Under the pieces are notes generated by a model, which ran no database searches, was not told the origin of the DNA, and was given only the letters and a program-made list of their open reading frames with translations. Positions 4,283-7,112 of a stretch of 7,112 nucleotides of DNA are shown in pieces; the stretch's first letter is position 1; each line of letters begins with the position of its first letter. Location: assembly GCF_020216885.1 (NCBI RefSeq), contig NZ_JAIWON010000148.1, forward strand, positions 1 through 7,112. The letters are read 5' to 3'. A program made the position numbers and the translations under genes. The stretch is from Zymomonas sp. GTDB lineage: Bacteria > Pseudomonadota > Alphaproteobacteria > Sphingomonadales > Sphingomonadaceae.

Positions 4283-6892
4283 TTACGCTTTTCCTTCTTC
4301 CTTTGCCTTATTTTCCTTGTTGCCGAGAAGCGCCGGTTCAAAAATCAAAGCGCAAATCAGCGTCCAGACCAAAGAAATCATCAAGATTTTGCCCATGCTG
4401 GCCGTTCCGGGATGAGAAGACAGCCACAGACTACCAAAAGCTGTCCCTGTTGCCATAGCCGAGAAAAAGACGGCATGCGCTAAACTGGATTGCAACAGAT
4501 TCCGTTCGCCATTCCGCCAAGCCATGACAAAATAGATATGAAAGGCCACACCCACCCCGAATAACAGCGGGAAGGCGATAATATTGGCGAAGTTGATCGG
4601 CTGGTTAATGATAACGCAGCTTGCCAAAGTCAGGAAAATCGAAAGGATAATCGGTGCCAAGGTAAAGGCGACCTCTCGAACATTCCGAAGAACGATAAAC
4701 AGCAACAAACAGACAGTAATAAAGGCAAGAATACCTGCTTCGATAAAGGCCTTAGCAATCGTATAGGCGGCGGCTTGGGTCGAAATCGGCATACCCGAAG
4801 CTGTCGGAACGATCTTTTGAACCGCTTTGGCAAAGTGGATAAGATTTTCATTGTTATTGCTGTCGCCTGACGGGAAAACCTCGATGCGGATACGGCCATC
4901 TTTCGTCGTCCAGCCTTCCTTCAAAGTCTGGGGCAAGGCTTCAGGTGTCACCGCTTCGGCTTGCAGCATCGCTCTCATCTGATCGAGCATGACCGCCAAA
5001 GGCATACAGAACATTTCATTGGTTGCCTGTCGCGTTGCAGCAGAACTTCTGGCAAGGCTATCGAGCGAATCCGCCAAGCTACGAGCATCGCTGGCCGAGG
5101 CTTGGGTGCTGGTTCCTGCCGCTTCTCTCAAAGAAGTAGCCGTTTGCCGCAAAGAAAGCTGTACTTCCTCATCGCTTGGGGCAGCCTGCGTTTCAATCGG
5201 GTTAACCGTCGGATCAAGGATCATATTGGCATCGGAAATAACCGCCAATTTGGGTTCCTGATTGGTCGGCACAAAACTGTTGATCGTGACGACCTGATCG
5301 ACTTCCGGCAATTTCGACAGGCGTTTCACCCAATCATCGGCTGTTTTGCTATTTGGGGCGACAATATCAATCGTGTTCGGTGTCTGATTAGGATCTTTCA
5401 TCAAGGATAAAAGGGTAGACATCGCTTCCCCTTTGGGATTCCGCAAATGCAGCGGATTAAAGTCGAATTGCACCCAAGGCAGAAGAATGATGCTAATCAG
5501 AGTCAGCCCCAAAAAGCTCCCGATAACCCAACGTCTTTCTTTAACCAGAAAATGATCGACTGGCGCCATATTGCGCCAACCAACATGATGACGGGGTGGG
5601 CGCGGACGGAACAGCATCAAAAGGGCGGGCAGCATCGTGACCGAGAAGAATAGGGCAATCAAAATACCGACACCGGCAATCATCCCCAATTCGGAAATCC
5701 CGATATAGGCTGTCGGCAAAAAGGACAGAAAACCAAGGCAAACAGCACCCGCAGCCAATAACAAGGAATGACCCAACGCATTGGCGGCATTCAAAAGAGC
5801 CTTGGGTTGATTGGGTTCTGTTTCTAATTCGGCTAAAAAACGTACCGAAAGCTGAATCCCAAAATCTACCCCTAAACCAACAAAAAGCGGAATGAAGGCC
5901 ACGGAAATAAGGTTAAATCGTCCGACTGTTATCAGACCAACCGCAGCCGTCACGATCAATCCGGCAATGGTGGTCAACATGATCGCCGCAACAATACTAG
6001 GGGAACGCACCGCCAACCACAGGGTGATAAGCATCGCGCCAATCATTGCGCCTGCTACCAGCCAAATTTTATCAGCCAAAGAAGCAAATTCTTCATCGGC
6101 CAAAGGCACGGATCCGGTTAAATGGATATTGACGCCGTGATCGGCATCCAATTTCAGATCACTAGCGGCTTTATGAATAGCATTGCTGGCCTCAAGCCCT
6201 GGCATCAAAGCGCTTAGATCGAGAACAGGCTGTGCCAGAATTAACCGTTTTAGAGGCGGTTTCAGCGCTGGATTTTTGCTTGAGAAAAGGAGTTGCCAAG
6301 AAAACCATGTCTGTTTTCCAGAAAGCTGGTCACGGATGGCCTTATCAATCGAACGGATCGGAGTCTGGATCTGATCCAGATTGGCCATATGGCGGTTGAC
6401 CCCCATCAACATGGTATTCAGGGCATTATTGATTCCTCGTAAAGAGGGGTCAGAAGCCAGAGGGCCTAAAAAAGGCTGTGCTGAAATCAGCTGTTGCATC
6501 GTATCTTGAACATCCGGCAACTGGCCGAACAAGATGCCTTCACGGGCAAAAAATTGGCCACCATCAGGCCGTGTTACCGTCAGAAAATGCTTTTTATCCT
6601 GCCCCAATTTCTCGCTTAATCGGGCGGCAGCGGATTCTGCCAATTCCGGTGTTTGTCCTTCCACAACGATCAGGGTTGTCCCCCCTGTAGATGGAAAAGC
6701 ATCGGCAAATCTATCTTCATTGACGCGATAGGTTACCTTGGGAGAAATAAGGGTCGCCGTATCTGTATTGATCGCAAAATGGCTCGCCGCGAAATAGGCA
6801 GAGACCAGCGTTAAGAAAAGGGTGAAGGCGAGAACAGGCAGAGGAAAGCGGCAGCTTATACCTGCGAGACGCGTTACAAGAAAACGATGCAT
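4283..6892 (-). CDS. hpnN: Hopanoid-associated RND transporter, HpnN (MMPL superfamily)
   Basis: HpnN is an inner-membrane RND-family protein that moves hopanoids from the cytoplasmic membrane toward the outer membrane. The 869-residue length fits the family (TIGR03480). Its layout is a duplicated RND half: one membrane helix at about 17-37, a periplasmic domain to about 275, helices at about 276-295, 300-322, 327-347, 372-393, 400-425 and 453-473, a second periplasmic domain to about 712, then helices at about 713-735, 740-762, 766-790, 803-823 and 834-855. The first half carries GLGVDFGIQLSVRF (339-352) with Asp343 in the membrane. The matching second-half segment, FGVGVAFHIYFV, has Ala783 there and His785 two residues on. 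A Ser/Ala-rich, helix-prone stretch (about 575-625) lies in the second periplasmic domain. ATG 6892 is the first possible start, since an in-frame TGA lies eight codons upstream; the ribosome site is weak. It follows dxs by 92 bp with no terminator visible, so co-transcription is likely. Confidence 0.93.
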   Translation of the reverse strand: MHRFLVTRLAGISCRFPLPVLAFTLFLTLVSAYFAASHFAINTDTATLISPKVTYRVNEDRFADAFPSTGGTTLIVVEGQTPELAESAAARLSEKLGQDKKHFLTVTRPDGGQFFAREGILFGQLPDVQDTMQQLISAQPFLGPLASDPSLRGINNALNTMLMGVNRHMANLDQIQTPIRSIDKAIRDQLSGKQTWFSWQLLFSSKNPALKPPLKRLILAQPVLDLSALMPGLEASNAIHKAASDLKLDADHGVNIHLTGSVPLADEEFASLADKIWLVAGAMIGAMLITLWLAVRSPSIVAAIMLTTIAGLIVTAAVGLITVGRFNLISVAFIPLFVGLGVDFGIQLSVRFLAELETEPNQPKALLNAANALGHSLLLAAGAVCLGFLSFLPTAYIGISELGMIAGVGILIALFFSVTMLPALLMLFRPRPPRHHVGWRNMAPVDHFLVKERRWVIGSFLGLTLISIILLPWVQFDFNPLHLRNPKGEAMSTLLSLMKDPNQTPNTIDIVAPNSKTADDWVKRLSKLPEVDQVVTINSFVPTNQEPKLAVISDANMILDPTVNPIETQAAPSDEEVQLSLRQTATSLREAAGTSTQASASDARSLADSLDSLARSSAATRQATNEMFCMPLAVMLDQMRAMLQAEAVTPEALPQTLKEGWTTKDGRIRIEVFPSGDSNNNENLIHFAKAVQKIVPTASGMPISTQAAAYTIAKAFIEAGILAFITVCLLLFIVLRNVREVAFTLAPIILSIFLTLASCVIINQPINFANIIAFPLLFGVGVAFHIYFVMAWRNGERNLLQSSLAHAVFFSAMATGTAFGSLWLSSHPGTASMGKILMISLVWTLICALIFEPALLGNKENKAKEEGKA

Positions 6893-6984
6893 GATGTGTC
6901 CGATATCACGAGATCAATCCGTATGGCTAGCCCAAGCGCCTTAGCTGTTACAACCGGACGATTCAGAATAAAAGATAACTTGGA

Positions 6985-7112
6985 TCATAAAGTCATATCT
7001 TCTGTTACTTTTGTAGTCAGTTCAACGACTTCAACAGGCTTTGAGTTCCGATGCAAAGCGGAGATAACCGCGGCAACGATACCATCAGCATCAAGACCGG
7101 CTTCAGCATATT
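6985..7112 (-). CDS. dxs: 1-deoxy-D-xylulose-5-phosphate synthase, C-terminal 42 residues (cut by window edge)
   Basis: DXS joins pyruvate and glyceraldehyde-3-phosphate, using thiamine diphosphate, in the first step of the MEP isoprenoid pathway. Only the last 42 codons are inside the window, ending at TGA (6987-6985). The readable end YAEAGLDADGIVAAVISAL matches the conserved C-terminus of alphaproteobacterial DXS, where the final helix follows an AGLDA motif. About 20 further residues, rich in Val, Glu and Thr and ending TEDMTL, form a tail past the usual end. The call rests on this short segment only; the catalytic domains lie beyond the edge. Its position directly upstream of hpnN, in the same direction, fits a link between isoprenoid supply and hopanoid handling. 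Confidence 0.75.
   Translation of the reverse strand, partial: YAEAGLDADGIVAAVISALHRNSKPVEVVELTTKVTEDMTL

Noticed and set aside
4272..4289. AGCGTA / TACGCT inverted repeat over the hpnN stop codon as its terminator
   Set aside because: The stem is only 6 bp and on the minus strand no T-run follows it directly; the T-run lies on the plus-strand side, inside the coding end.
4961..5410. 149-codon plus-strand open frame, with several others inside hpnN
   Set aside because: They lie opposite the well-supported hpnN gene, give arginine- and serine-rich sequences with no family likeness, and have no ribosome sites. They are shadows of the minus-strand coding frame.
6893..6984. Promoter or terminator between dxs and hpnN
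   Set aside because: TTGTAA has no acceptable -10 at the right spacing, and the GGCTAGCC palindrome and CCAAG/CTTGG repeat lack a T-run.

Overview
The window looks like chromosomal DNA from an alphaproteobacterium of the Sphingomonadales, most probably Zymomonas mobilis or a close relative. The reasons are a moderate-GC genome (roughly 45-50% in the core genes), a hopanoid transporter of the HpnN type directly downstream of a dxs gene (isoprenoid MEP pathway), the thrB-rnhA pair that is common in alphaproteobacteria, and alphaproteobacterial-style DXS and homoserine kinase sequences. The species name is inferred from protein character, not from a search.

Layout: all well-supported complete genes lie on the minus strand, so transcription runs from high to low coordinates. 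From right to left they are: the 3' end of dxs (6985-7112, cut by the window edge), hpnN (4283-6892), a 233-bp gap with a structured leader, thrB (3087-4049), rnhA (2612-3082, starting within a few bases of the thrB stop), a 140-bp gap, a Tat-exported esterase (1014-2471), a 283-bp gap, and a small rhodanese-like protein of the DUF442/TIGR01244 family (296-730). At the far left, on the plus strand, lies the 3' part of an AT-rich gene for an unrecognised membrane protein (1-289, about 32% GC by hand count). It converges on the rhodanese-like gene with 6 bp between the stop codons.

How the genes relate: dxs supplies isoprenoid precursors from which squalene and hopanoids are made. HpnN is the RND-family protein that moves hopanoids to the outer membrane, so the dxs-hpnN order ties supply to transport. 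thrB (threonine synthesis) and rnhA (RNA-DNA hybrid removal) form a tight, probably translationally coupled pair with no obvious functional link. The esterase and the rhodanese-like gene look like single-gene units.

The least explained parts are non-coding. The gap at 731-1013 holds a perfect DnaA-box 9-mer, an extended -10-like element, and two overlapping, mutually exclusive hairpins, one followed by a T-run in the plus direction; together these could be a small plus-strand RNA. The thrB leader holds a strong Shine-Dalgarno partly buried in a hairpin, placed ahead of a tiny leader reading frame that is in frame with thrB but stops just before it. I saw no tRNA, rRNA, CRISPR array, insertion sequence or defence system.
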